Shown here one piece after another: positions 1-8,653 of a DNA stretch of 64,000 nucleotides. Numbering within the stretch: the first letter of the stretch is position 1; each line of letters starts with the position of its first letter. Below the pieces are notes generated by a model that was not told the origin of the DNA, made no database searches, and saw only the letters and a list, made by a program, of their open reading frames with translations. Position numbers and translations under genes: made by a program. The stretch spans positions 1-64,000 of the forward strand of contig JAPLPQ010000099.1 of the NCBI GenBank assembly GCA_026400105.1, given 5' to 3'. Source of the DNA: Burkholderiales bacterium (GTDB taxonomy: Bacteria > Pseudomonadota > Gammaproteobacteria > Burkholderiales > Burkholderiaceae_C).

Positions 1-831
1 GCCATCGAGGTTGCCGTAGGACTTCAGGGTCTCGACGCTGTCCTCGACCGTGGCGACATCGCGCAGCCGCACCGGACCGGCCGGGCGGTTCAGCACGATC
101 AGGTCGGCGAATTCGGCCGCGTTGCCGAGCTGCCGGTTCGCTTGCAGCGTCAGGGTCTGGCGCGGGCCTTCGAGTGTGCCTACGGGAGTGTTGACGTTGG
201 CGGCGCGCAGCGCGCTGGCCACCTCGTCGATGCCGATGTTGCGCGCGGACAGCGCCTCCGGGCGCACGCGCACGCGCACCGCGTAGCGCTTGGCGCCGAA
301 GATGTTGACCTGCGCCACGCCGGCCAGGGTCGAGAGCGTGGGCGAGATCAGGTGCTCGGCGTAGTCGTGCAGTTCGGCCGGCGCCAGCGAGGGCGAGGTC
401 AGCGCGACCAGCAGCACCGGCGCATCGGCCGGGTTGACCTTGCGGTAGGACGGCTGGCTCGTCATGTCCTGCGGCAGCGAGCGCTGCGCGCGCAGCAGCG
501 CGGCCTGCACGTCGAGCGCGGCGCCATCGAGTGAACGCCCCTCGACGAACTCGAGCGTCAGCGAGGTATTGCCCAGCGTGCTGGTCGAGCTGATCTGGGC
601 CAGGCCCGGGATGGTCTGGAACTGCTTTTCCAGCGGCAGCGCGACGGATGACGCCATGGTCTCGGGGCTGGCACCCGGCAGCGAGGCCGAGACGTTGATC
701 ACCGGCGTGTCGTAGCTCGGCAGCGCGGCGACCGGGATCGAGCGGTAGCCGATGACGCCGGCCAGCACGATGGCCAGGTTCAGCAGCACCGTCATGACGG
801 GGCGGCGGATGAAGAGTTCGGACAGGTTCAT
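1..831 (-). CDS. RND efflux transporter permease (N-terminal part, cut by window edge)
   Basis: Only the first 277 codons lie in the window; family members are about 1,030 residues, so roughly three quarters are missing. The reading frame opens MNLSELFIRRPVMTVLL, the usual cytoplasmic start and first membrane helix of a hydrophobe/amphiphile efflux (HAE1) inner-membrane pump, followed by the start of the first periplasmic porter region (for example LPGASPETMASSV). It would drive proton-coupled drug export with the adaptor encoded just upstream. The ATG overlaps the adaptor stop codon as ATGA, so the two are probably translationally coupled. The sequence resembles MdtB/MdtC-type pumps more than AcrB, but I cannot fix the substrate. 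This gene is absent from the supplied ORF list because no stop is visible. Confidence 0.9.
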   Translation of the reverse strand, partial: MNLSELFIRRPVMTVLLNLAIVLAGVIGYRSIPVAALPSYDTPVINVSASLPGASPETMASSVALPLEKQFQTIPGLAQISSTSTLGNTSLTLEFVEGRSLDGAALDVQAALLRAQRSLPQDMTSQPSYRKVNPADAPVLLVALTSPSLAPAELHDYAEHLISPTLSTLAGVAQVNIFGAKRYAVRVRVRPEALSARNIGIDEVASALRAANVNTPVGTLEGPRQTLTLQANRQLGNAAEFADLIVLNRPAGPVRLRDVATVEDSVETLKSYGNLDG

Positions 832-2051
832 GGTGCGACCTTGTCGGCTTGGCCGCCTTGATTGCCCTGGCCCTCGGGCTTGCCGTTCTTCTCACTCTTG
901 CCGGCCTTGTCGCCTGCCGGCTTGCGCTCGCTGATCAGCGTGTCCGGGCGCAGGTTCTGGCGCCCGTCGACGACGACCTGATCGCCCTCGTTGAGTCCCG
1001 ACACGGCGGCATCATCGCCCTGCGCGGTGAGCAGCTGGACCGGCTTTTGCACTGCCTTGCCGTCCTGCGCGACATAGACTACTGCGCCGCGCGCGCTCTG
1101 GATCACGGCCGGCAGCGGTATCACGATCGCGTCCTTGAGCTCGCGCGTCTGCAGCGCGACCTTGACGAAGGCGCCGGGCCAGAGCTTGGACTCGCGGTTC
1201 TCGAAGCGCGCCTTGACCTTGACCGTGCCGGAGGCGGCGTCGACCACGCTGTCGACGAACTGCAGCTTGCCCGTGAGCGCCTGCGCCTGCTCGGGCAGGC
1301 GGGCCTCGACCTTGGCCTGGCCGCTCTGGAGCAATGCCAGCAGGTCGGGCAGTGCTGATTGCGGCAGGCTGAAGGCGACATCGATCGGATCGAGCCGGGT
1401 CAGGGTGGCCAGGGTCGTGACATTGGCCTGTACCGCGCTGCCCGCGAACACCGGCACCAGCCCGACGCGCCCGGCGCTGGCGGCACGGATCTGGCCGTAG
1501 GACAGCGGCACCTGTGCCGCGGCCAGGCTGGCCTGGTCGGCTTGCAGGTTCGCCAGCTGGGAATCGACCGCGGTCTGGCTGCTGTCGACCGCGCCTTGCG
1601 AGATGAAGTTCTTGGCCAACAGCTCGCGCGACCGGGCCAGCTGGCGCTGGGCATCGGCCAGCAGCACCTGGTCCTTGGCGATCTGGGCCCGCAGCTTGGC
1701 GACGTTGGCCTCGTCGCTGCGGGTGTCGAGCGTGAACAGCAGTTCGCCAGCGCGCACGGTCTGGCCCTCGCGCACATGGACCCGGCTGATCACGCCGCTG
1801 AGCTGGGGCTTGACCTCGACCGCCGACACCGGCACGACACTGCCGGTGGCGAAAAGCGAAAGCGTCAGCTGGCGCTTGACCGCCGCCACCGTGCTGACCG
1901 GTACCGCCGGGGTCGCCGCAGCGGGTTTGGCGCCTGAGCTGGTTGCGCCGTCTGGCTTGGTAGTCTGGCTTTTGTCGCCGCAGGCGTTGAGTGCCAGCGC
2001 GACAGCGAGGCCTAAGGTGGCGGTGGCGAACGATGTCGATAGCTTTTTCAT
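828..2051 (-). CDS. RND efflux membrane fusion (adaptor) protein, lipoprotein
   Basis: A 407-residue periplasmic adaptor of the MdtA/AcrA (HlyD_D23/biotin-lipoyl) type. The N-terminus has a hydrophobic signal ending in LNAC, a lipobox with the lipidated Cys near residue 24. Next come a low-complexity linker, a lipoyl half-motif (around VREGQTVRAGELLFTLD), a helical hairpin, the second lipoyl half, and beta-barrel and membrane-proximal domains. The last 35 residues are an unusual Lys/Gly/Gln-rich tail. It bridges the inner-membrane pump, whose gene overlaps its stop codon, to an outer-membrane channel not seen in this window. MdtA-like from the pump partner; substrate unknown. Confidence 0.92.
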   Translation of the reverse strand: MKKLSTSFATATLGLAVALALNACGDKSQTTKPDGATSSGAKPAAATPAVPVSTVAAVKRQLTLSLFATGSVVPVSAVEVKPQLSGVISRVHVREGQTVRAGELLFTLDTRSDEANVAKLRAQIAKDQVLLADAQRQLARSRELLAKNFISQGAVDSSQTAVDSQLANLQADQASLAAAQVPLSYGQIRAASAGRVGLVPVFAGSAVQANVTTLATLTRLDPIDVAFSLPQSALPDLLALLQSGQAKVEARLPEQAQALTGKLQFVDSVVDAASGTVKVKARFENRESKLWPGAFVKVALQTRELKDAIVIPLPAVIQSARGAVVYVAQDGKAVQKPVQLLTAQGDDAAVSGLNEGDQVVVDGRQNLRPDTLISERKPAGDKAGKSEKNGKPEGQGNQGGQADKVAP

Positions 2052-2305
2052 TATTTGGATTCAGGCGTGGCAAATTCGATAAGCCCTTGCATCATATGGC
2101 GCAATTGCTGTGCCTATATGTCGTATGGCCTGTCGCCGCAAGGACTGGCGGGCTGGCCGGACTCGTCTTGCAGGCGTTCTCGCTGCTGGCGTTCTGCGTT
2201 GCTGTGTGCTACTGGCGGCAGGCTGACTCGTGGCTTATAACTTTATGTATACTATAATTAAAATGATATAAATCCATATTGTTATCGCGCGCCAGCCTGT
2301 GAAAA
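2052..2305. promoter_or_regulatory. Divergent intergenic region with an AT-rich promoter-like tract
   Basis: These 254 bases separate the leftward efflux operon from the rightward diguanylate cyclase gene. About 45 bases near 2236-2280 are strikingly AT-rich for this genome and hold overlapping minus-10-like hexamers (TATACT at 2248, TATAAT at 2253), but no good minus-35 element lies at the right distance. The likely rightward start would be near 2260. I see no gene; small ORFs in the track here are unsupported. Confidence 0.4.
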
Positions 2306-4291
2306 ATGAGTGACCCGAGTCTTTCCTACCCGAGTGACCAAGCCCGTTGGATCGGGCTGGTCCTGCTGCTGCTCGGGCTGGCCGGGGCCCTGGGTTTCGA
2401 TCTCTATGCCGAGTATCGGAGCGCCTATGCCTCTGAGCGCGAGCAGGTTGACAAGGCGGCCAGGACGGTTGAAGTCAACCTGAGCCGGAACCTGCAGACC
2501 ACCAGCGATGCCCTGGAATCGATTCGCGACGAATTGCCATGGCTGCTGTCGCAGCAGATCGAACATAACGATAACAATCTGTTGAACCGTCGCCTGCAAG
2601 CCATGGCCGTGGCCCAGACCGGGGTGCGCAGCCTGCTGGTCGTCAATGCCGCTGGCCGCTCGATCGCCAGCAGCCGTCCGGAGTTGATCGGACGTGATTT
2701 TCGCGACGGCGAGCGCTACCAGACCATCAGCCGGGGCCTGGACCCCGCGCGGCTGTACGTTTCGGCGCCCTTCCTGTCCCCGCTCAATGTCTACGTCATG
2801 AGCGTGGGCCGGGTGTTGCTCGACGGTCACGGCAAGTTCGACGGTTATGTGCTGGCCATCCTCGATCCGGCGTATTTCTCGGTGCTGCTCGACTCGGTGC
2901 GCTACGCGCCGGACATGCGCATTGCGCTGATTCACCAGGCCGGCAAGGTCGTGTTCCGGGTGCCGGACCCGGAGGGGGTGACGGGGCTGGATTTGCTCGC
3001 CAAGCCCGATTCCCTGTATTGGCAGCATGCCCGCAGCGGGCAGGACCGCAGTCTGGTCGAGGGCCGCACGCCGACCACAGACCAGGAACTGCTGGTCGCG
3101 TTCCGCGCGATCCGCCCCACCTCGAGTCCGGCCGACAAGTCGCTGGTGGTCTCGGTCAGCCGCGATCAAGCGGTCATTCTGGCGCCATGGCGCAAGAATC
3201 TGCTGGTCAGGATCGTGCTGTTTTGCGCCATCGCCTGCCTAGCCGCGATCGGCCTGCTGATCTGCCAGCGCCGCCGCGCTGCCTACGCCCGGCTGCAGGC
3301 GATCCGGCAAGCCGATCAAGAGCAGGCCGAGTCCCAGCTGCGCGACAGCGAACAGCGTTTTCGTGACCTGTTCGTGCATTTGCCGGTGGCTTATCAGTCG
3401 CTCGATGTCGCGGGCTGCTGGCTCGATGCGAATCAGAAGATGGCCGATCTGCTGGGCTTCGAGTCGCCGCAACAGTTGCTGGGGCTGGACTTCATCGATT
3501 TCTGGGGCGATCAGTACCGCAGCCAGTTCGATGCCGCCTACGACCAGTTCAAGGCCAATCACAACGTCGATGGCGAGATCACGCTGCGGCGCCGGGACGG
3601 CCGGCCGGTCGATGTGCTGTTCACCGGGCGGATTCAGCGCGATGCACAAGGGCGCTTCCTGCGCACCCACTGCGTGTTGCTCGACATCAGCGAGCGGCTC
3701 GCCATGGAGCAGCATGTGCTGCAGCTCAATGCCGAGCTGGAGTCGAAGGTCGAGGCGCGCACGGCGGCACTCGCGCAGGCCAACGAGGAGCTGCATCACC
3801 AGGCCCGTCACGATGCACTGACCGGCCTGGCCAACCGGATGGCGGCCAATGAGCGGCTGCGCAGCGAGTTCCTGCTGATGAAGCGCTCACTGCTCCCCTA
3901 TGCGGTGCTGCTGCTCGACATTGACCATTTCAAGCGCGTCAACGACAGCCTGGGTCATGACGCTGGCGACAAGGTGTTGCAGGGCGTGGCGCATCTGTTG
4001 CGCGCGTCCTTGCGCGAAAGCGATCTGCTCGCCCGTTGGGGTGGCGAGGAATTCCTGGTGCTGCTGCCCGCCACCGACATGACCGAGGCCTGCCTGGTGG
4101 CCGAGAAACTGCGCCAGGGGATCGAGCTGGCGCCAGACCTGGTGGCCGGCGGCATCACGCTGAGCATCGGTGTGGCCACGGCTGGCCCCGAGCAGCTCAG
4201 CGAGGACGATGCCGTCCGCCTGGCCGACCTGCAGCTTTACGGCGCCAAGAAGGCGGGTAGAAACCGGGTGCATGCCGGGGCAGCGGCTTAG
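2306..4291 (+). CDS. Membrane diguanylate cyclase (Cache-like sensor, PAS, GGDEF)
   Basis: A 661-residue protein predicted to make cyclic-di-GMP. A first membrane helix at about 16-34 and a second at about 298-322 flank a large periplasmic region of the double-Cache type. A PAS domain follows at about 345-460, then a helical linker (LNAELESKVEARTAALAQAN) and a GGDEF domain at about 495-655. The active-site motif is GGEEF near residue 580. Five residues before it lies RESD, an intact RxxD inhibitory site, so product inhibition is expected. The Cache domain probably binds a small external ligand, which cannot be named. It is monocistronic, facing the leftward porin. Confidence 0.93.
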   Translation: MSDPSLSYPSDQARWIGLVLLLLGLAGALGFDLYAEYRSAYASEREQVDKAARTVEVNLSRNLQTTSDALESIRDELPWLLSQQIEHNDNNLLNRRLQAMAVAQTGVRSLLVVNAAGRSIASSRPELIGRDFRDGERYQTISRGLDPARLYVSAPFLSPLNVYVMSVGRVLLDGHGKFDGYVLAILDPAYFSVLLDSVRYAPDMRIALIHQAGKVVFRVPDPEGVTGLDLLAKPDSLYWQHARSGQDRSLVEGRTPTTDQELLVAFRAIRPTSSPADKSLVVSVSRDQAVILAPWRKNLLVRIVLFCAIACLAAIGLLICQRRRAAYARLQAIRQADQEQAESQLRDSEQRFRDLFVHLPVAYQSLDVAGCWLDANQKMADLLGFESPQQLLGLDFIDFWGDQYRSQFDAAYDQFKANHNVDGEITLRRRDGRPVDVLFTGRIQRDAQGRFLRTHCVLLDISERLAMEQHVLQLNAELESKVEARTAALAQANEELHHQARHDALTGLANRMAANERLRSEFLLMKRSLLPYAVLLLDIDHFKRVNDSLGHDAGDKVLQGVAHLLRASLRESDLLARWGGEEFLVLLPATDMTEACLVAEKLRQGIELAPDLVAGGITLSIGVATAGPEQLSEDDAVRLADLQLYGAKKAGRNRVHAGAAA

Positions 4292-4355
4292 CCTTTCCCC
4301 CTGGCGTGGCCGAGCTCAGCCGGCCGCGCAGCGGACGATCAGACTTCGCCGGCGC

Positions 4356-5369
4356 TCAGAAGCGCAGGCGCATGCCGGCCGAATAGCTGTGGCCGCTGGG
4401 CTGGCCGTCGAGTTCGTCCTTCATGGCCGTCGCGTAGAGCTCGGTCAGTTTCGACAAGGGGTAGAGGTAGCCGACCGAGTAGGTGTTGCGCTCGGCGCCG
4501 GTGGCGGGCGAGTTCTGGCCCCACTGGGCGATCAGCGCTCCCGGTCCGGCCGGCACGCGCACGCCCAGACCGCTCAGGTCGCTGTCGATGCCGGTGCTGC
4601 GGTTCTCGACCGTCGCGTACTGGGCGAACAGCTTGGCGACGCCGAAGTCGTAGGAGGCGTTGAGCTGGGTGGTGTGGGTATCGGCCACGGTGACGGTGCC
4701 ATCCTTTTCCACGTCCTGCACCACCAGCGCAGCGGCCAGCGGTCCGCTGGCATAGGCCAGGTTGACGCTCCAGTTGCCGCCGTTGCTGGCGCTGCTCGGG
4801 TTGGCTTCCTTGGCAGCGCTGGCCGCACCGAAGCGCCAGCCGTTCCAGTTCGGGCTGGCATAGGCGACCGAGTCGCTCCAGCCGGTATCACCCGTCACGG
4901 CGTTCTGGCCCGAGCCGAAGTAGTGGCGGATGCTGGGCGAGTAGCCGAACGAGTCGCCGAAGGCGTTGAACGACAGCGTCGAGAGGAACAGCGCCGTCGT
5001 GTTGCGGCCCAGCGTCAGCGTGCCGTAGTCCTTGTGCGACAGGCCGACCGAGGCGGTGCGCGAGAACTGGGTGTCGCCGCCAAAGCGGCCCTGCTCGCCG
5101 TTGTCGGCACGCAGGAAGCTTTCGAGCTTGAACAGCCCCGACAGGCCGCCACCGAGGTCCTCGCTGCCGCTCAGGCCGTAGTAGCTGGTGGTCATCTTGC
5201 CGCTGTCGAGCGCGCTCTTGACCGGCTTGCCGACGCCGACCTCCTGGGAGGAGCCGATGCTCAGGTCGACCAGGCCGTAGACCTTGACCTGGCTTTGGGC
5301 CTGGGCGCCGAAGGCGGCCAGGGCCAGGGTGGCGGCGAGCGCCAGCGGGGCGGATTTCGCAAAATGCAT
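4356..5369 (-). CDS. Gram-negative porin (trimeric 16-strand type)
   Basis: The open frame begins further upstream, but the real start is the ATG giving MHFAKSAPLALAATLAL, preceded by AGGAG. It is a 337-residue precursor with a signal peptide cut after GAQA. The mature protein starts QSQVKVYGLVDLSIG, a typical beginning of beta- and gammaproteobacterial general porins. It ends MRLRF, with the terminal Phe used by the BAM machinery. It should form a diffusion channel in the outer membrane. It lies 224 bases downstream of the ureide gene arm on the same strand. A near-match to the GntR palindrome sits about 190 bases upstream, so a role in urate or ureide entry is possible but unproven. Confidence 0.92.
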   Translation of the reverse strand: MHFAKSAPLALAATLALAAFGAQAQSQVKVYGLVDLSIGSSQEVGVGKPVKSALDSGKMTTSYYGLSGSEDLGGGLSGLFKLESFLRADNGEQGRFGGDTQFSRTASVGLSHKDYGTLTLGRNTTALFLSTLSFNAFGDSFGYSPSIRHYFGSGQNAVTGDTGWSDSVAYASPNWNGWRFGAASAAKEANPSSASNGGNWSVNLAYASGPLAAALVVQDVEKDGTVTVADTHTTQLNASYDFGVAKLFAQYATVENRSTGIDSDLSGLGVRVPAGPGALIAQWGQNSPATGAERNTYSVGYLYPLSKLTELYATAMKDELDGQPSGHSYSAGMRLRF

Positions 5370-5573
5370 GGTGCAGACTCCTGTGGAATCAAGCCGGGGA
5401 AATCCGGCCTGTCCCGGTCTGTCAGCAAGCAATGTGCCAGTTTTTTTCAGGCAATCCTGGGAGATTCCGGCCATGACAGGGCATGGCGGTCGGCTGAATC
5501 CGCCGTAGGCACCAGGGTGGACGGCCTGGTCATTTTTGCGCACCAAAAACTGTCATCTTGTATGCAATATTGG

Positions 5574-5605
5574 CCCGTCAGCCCGTCAGCCCGTCAGCCC
5601 GTCAG
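5574..5605. repeat. Four perfect tandem copies of the 8-mer CCCGTCAG
   Basis: Units lie at 5574-5581, 5582-5589, 5590-5597 and 5598-5605. On the minus strand the repeat reads CTGACGGG and forms the last codons and stop of the M20 peptidase gene. Because each unit carries TGA in the same relation to its neighbour, a change in copy number would leave the encoded C-terminus (LLTG) unchanged. It looks like a slippage product rather than a contingency switch. Confidence 0.9.
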
Positions 5606-6868
5606 CAGGTCCGCCAGCGTGCGCGCCACGACCTGGGTCGCGCGCCTGAGGTCCTCGAGCACCAGGTGCTCGTCGGCGCGCTTGGCATGGCTCTCGAACA
5701 CGGTGCGCGGGCCGGCGCCGTAGATCGCGGCCGGTATGCCGGCGGCACCGAACAGGCGCACATCGGTGTAGAGCGGTGTGCCCGAGGTCGGGATCGGTTC
5801 GCCGAACACGGCCTCGCCATGGCGCTGCAGCGCCGCGACCAGCGCCGCGCTGCCTTCCTGCTGGCGCCAGGACTCGGCCAGCAGCAGGCGCTTGATCTCG
5901 ACCGTGATGCCGGGCTGGCGCGCCGCCGCCTCGGCGATCACGCGCCGGATTTCGGCCTCGACCTCGACCGGGTTTTCCTCCGGAATCATGCGCCGGTCGA
6001 GCTTGAGCACCACCTTGCCCGGCACCACGTTGGTGTTGGTGCCGCCCTCGATGCGGCCGACGTTGAGGTAGGGGTGCTTGATGCCTTCGACGCCCGAGGT
6101 GATGCCCTGGTAAAGCTGGTTCTGCGCGTAGAGTGCATTGAGGATCTGGACCGCGCCTTGCAGCGCGTCGATGCCGGTGTCGGGAATCGCGGCATGCGCC
6201 ATCTGTCCATGCACCGTCACTTCGAGTTGCAGGCAGCCGTTGTGCGCGGTCACGACCTGGTAGCTGAAGCCGGCCGCCAGCAGCAGGTCGGGCTGGGTCA
6301 GCTGCTGGCGCAGCAGCCAGCCGGGACCGAGCTCGCCGCCGAATTCCTCGTCGTAGGTGAACAGCAGCTCGACCCCGCCCTTGAGCGCCAGGCCCAGCGA
6401 CTGGCTGACGGCCTCGAGCGCGCGCAGCGCGAAGGTGTAGCTCGCGAAGTCGCTCTTGCTGACCGCGGCGGCGCGGCCGTAGAGCTTGCCGTCGACCACC
6501 TCGCCGCCATAGGGGTCGTGGCTCCAGCCCTCGCCCGGCGGCACCACGTCGCCATGGGCGTTGAGCGCGATGACCGGGCCGCCAGCGCCGTAGCGCCTGC
6601 GCACGATCAGGTTGGTCAGCGTTTCGAGCCCGTAGTCATGCACCTGTTGCGCCGGCACCGGATGCTGCTCGGCTTCGAGGCCGAAGCCGGCCAGCAGCTC
6701 GGCGGTGCGCTCGGCATGCGGCGCGTTGTTGCCCGGCGGCGTGTCGGTCGGCACGCGCACCAGTTGCTGCAGGAAGCCGACTTCCTGCTCGAAATGCTTG
6801 TCGATCCAGCTGTCCAGCGCGGCGTACAGGGCAGGGTAGATGGCAGTGGAGGGGGCGGTCGGGGTCAT
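5594..6868 (-). CDS. M20-family metallopeptidase of the ureide operon (ArgE/DapE-like)
   Basis: A 424-residue zinc-hydrolase-fold protein, the last gene of the arm gntR-puuE-uraD::allC. Its start overlaps the preceding stop as ATGA. It has the first metal motif (NAHGDVVPPGEGWSHDP), a DEEFGGELG acidic motif, and the dimerisation or lid region containing GQMAHAAIPDTGIDA. The usual bridging Asp in GRGxxDxK is replaced: the sequence reads YGRAAAVSKSDFA. This may mark a subfamily rather than an inactive protein. Context suggests a late step in ureide breakdown (N-carbamoyl or ureidoglycolate-like substrate), but sequence alone supports only an amide or peptide hydrolase. It ends in the 8-bp tandem repeat. 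Confidence 0.88.
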   Translation of the reverse strand: MTPTAPSTAIYPALYAALDSWIDKHFEQEVGFLQQLVRVPTDTPPGNNAPHAERTAELLAGFGLEAEQHPVPAQQVHDYGLETLTNLIVRRRYGAGGPVIALNAHGDVVPPGEGWSHDPYGGEVVDGKLYGRAAAVSKSDFASYTFALRALEAVSQSLGLALKGGVELLFTYDEEFGGELGPGWLLRQQLTQPDLLLAAGFSYQVVTAHNGCLQLEVTVHGQMAHAAIPDTGIDALQGAVQILNALYAQNQLYQGITSGVEGIKHPYLNVGRIEGGTNTNVVPGKVVLKLDRRMIPEENPVEVEAEIRRVIAEAAARQPGITVEIKRLLLAESWRQQEGSAALVAALQRHGEAVFGEPIPTSGTPLYTDVRLFGAAGIPAAIYGAGPRTVFESHAKRADEHLVLEDLRRATQVVARTLADLLTG

Positions 6869-8649
6869 GCGGTTTCCTTGGCGGTGAGTTCGAGCAGCTG
6901 CTGCAAGGCGCGCACGGCCAGTTCGGCGTCGTCGCAGCTGGTGGATTCGAGCGGGTTGTGGCTGATGCCGGCGTTGAGTCCGCGCACGAACAGCATCGCC
7001 TGCGGCAGCAGGTCGTGCAGCTTCATCGCGTCATGGCCGGCGCCGCTGGGCAGGCGCAGCAGCGGCAGGCCCAGCGCCTGCACCGCCTGCTCCCAGCGCG
7101 CCTGCCAGACCGGGGCTGATGGCGCGGCGGCAGCGCACAGGGTCTCCCGGATGCTGTGGCTCAGGCCGCGTCGCTCGCAGATGCGCTGCAGCTCGGCCAG
7201 CGTGTCGGCGGCGCAGGCGTCGCGCACCGCGTCGGTGGTGGCACGGATGTCGAGGCTGAAGCGGCAGCGGCCCGGCACCACGTTGACCGAACCGTTCGGC
7301 ACCTCGAGCAGGCCGATGGTGCCGACCAGATCGGGCACCTGTGCCGCGCGCTGCTCGAGGAACAGCAGCAGCTCGGCCGTGGCGGTGGCGGCGTCGCGGC
7401 GCAGCGCCATCGGCGTGGTGCCGGCATGGCTGGCCTGGCCGGTGATCTGGCCCAGGTAGCGCCGACTGCCGTTGATCGAGCTCACTATGCCCAGCGGCAG
7501 GTCCAGCCCGTTGAGCACCGGGCCCTGCTCGACATGGATCTCGACGAAGCCCAGGTACTGCGCCGGATCGCGCGCCAGCGCCGCGATCGCCTCCAGGGTC
7601 GCGGGCAGGCCGGCTTGCACCATCGCATCGCGCATGGTGATGCCGTCGCCATCGACCTGTTCGAGCCAGGCCGGATCGAACTGGCCGACCAGCGCGCCCG
7701 AGCCCAGGAAGGTGGCCGGGTAGCGCTGGCCTTCCTCCTCGGCGAAGGCCACCACCTCGATGCCGAACGGCAGCCGCCGGCCTTGGGCGTTCAGCTCGCG
7801 CACGCAGGCCATCGGCACGAAGATCCCGAGCCGGCCGTCGTAGCGCCCGCCGTTGCGCACCGTGTCGTAGTGGCTGCCGGTCAGCAGGCGCGGCGCGGCG
7901 CTGTCGCTGCCGTGGTAGACGCCCACGACGTTGCCGACCGCGTCGATGCCGATCTGGTCGAAGCCGCATTCGGTCTCCATCCAGTGCGCGATCTGCGCCG
8001 CGCAGGCGCGGTGCGCCGGGCTCAGGTAGGTCACGGTCAGCGCGTCGTCCTGCTCGCTGTGCCGGGCCAGCTGTTCGCACCAGTCCCAGACCTGCTGGCC
8101 GAGCAAGGGCTCGAAGCCGAACTTCTCGTTCAGGCGGATCTCGGCGATGCGGTGGATGTTGCGCAGCGCTTCGGCGCGCTCGAACTCCGGATGATTGAGC
8201 AGCCGGCGCGCGAAGGTCGCGATGATCTCCGCCTTGCCCAGCCCCTGGCCGCGTGGCCCGCGCACCGCCAGGATGAAGGGAAAGCCGAACCTGGCGTTGT
8301 AGTCGGCGTTGAGCTGCTGCAGGGTGGAGAACTCCTCGGGCGTGCAGTCGGTCAGGCCGGCCTTGCCCTGCTCGTGGCTCGATTCGGCGGTCAGGTGGCG
8401 GGCGATCATGGCCTTGCCGGCCAGCTCGGGGTGTGCGCGGATCAGGCCGAGCTGGGCCTCCAGGCCGGACTCGCGCACCACCTCGACCAGCGCGCGCTTG
8501 AGCGCGGCCAGGCTGACGAAGGGGCGCCGGGCGGCGGCGCGCTCGGCGATCCAGGGCGAATGCTCATAGGTGCCGGCCAGCAGCGCGCTGAATTGCGCCA
8601 CGCTGGCGGCGTTGAGCGGTTCCAGGCTCAGGATGGATGGAGGGGTCAT
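6865..8649 (-). CDS. Fused OHCU decarboxylase - allantoate amidohydrolase
   Basis: A 594-residue two-domain enzyme. Residues about 1-172 are a UraD domain (2-oxo-4-hydroxy-4-carboxy-5-ureidoimidazoline decarboxylase) with the catalytic-His motif LIRAHPELAGK, producing S-allantoin. Residues about 180-594 are an AllC-type M20 amidohydrolase with metal motifs GSHYDTVRNGGRYDGRLG, AFAEEEGQRYP, VEIHVEQGP and GAGHDAM, acting on allantoate. The two catalyse steps separated by allantoinase, whose gene lies 4 bases upstream, so the fusion links non-consecutive reactions. The next gene overlaps the stop. Both active sites look intact by eye. Symbols uraD and allC apply to the two halves. Confidence 0.93.
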   Translation of the reverse strand: MTPPSILSLEPLNAASVAQFSALLAGTYEHSPWIAERAAARRPFVSLAALKRALVEVVRESGLEAQLGLIRAHPELAGKAMIARHLTAESSHEQGKAGLTDCTPEEFSTLQQLNADYNARFGFPFILAVRGPRGQGLGKAEIIATFARRLLNHPEFERAEALRNIHRIAEIRLNEKFGFEPLLGQQVWDWCEQLARHSEQDDALTVTYLSPAHRACAAQIAHWMETECGFDQIGIDAVGNVVGVYHGSDSAAPRLLTGSHYDTVRNGGRYDGRLGIFVPMACVRELNAQGRRLPFGIEVVAFAEEEGQRYPATFLGSGALVGQFDPAWLEQVDGDGITMRDAMVQAGLPATLEAIAALARDPAQYLGFVEIHVEQGPVLNGLDLPLGIVSSINGSRRYLGQITGQASHAGTTPMALRRDAATATAELLLFLEQRAAQVPDLVGTIGLLEVPNGSVNVVPGRCRFSLDIRATTDAVRDACAADTLAELQRICERRGLSHSIRETLCAAAAPSAPVWQARWEQAVQALGLPLLRLPSGAGHDAMKLHDLLPQAMLFVRGLNAGISHNPLESTSCDDAELAVRALQQLLELTAKETA

Positions 8650-8653
8650 GGCT

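Noticed and set aside
2236-2280. GTATAC-containing AT-rich tract as another GntR operator
   Set aside because: It shares only the self-complementary core, which is likely by chance in AT-rich DNA, and the flanking arms differ.
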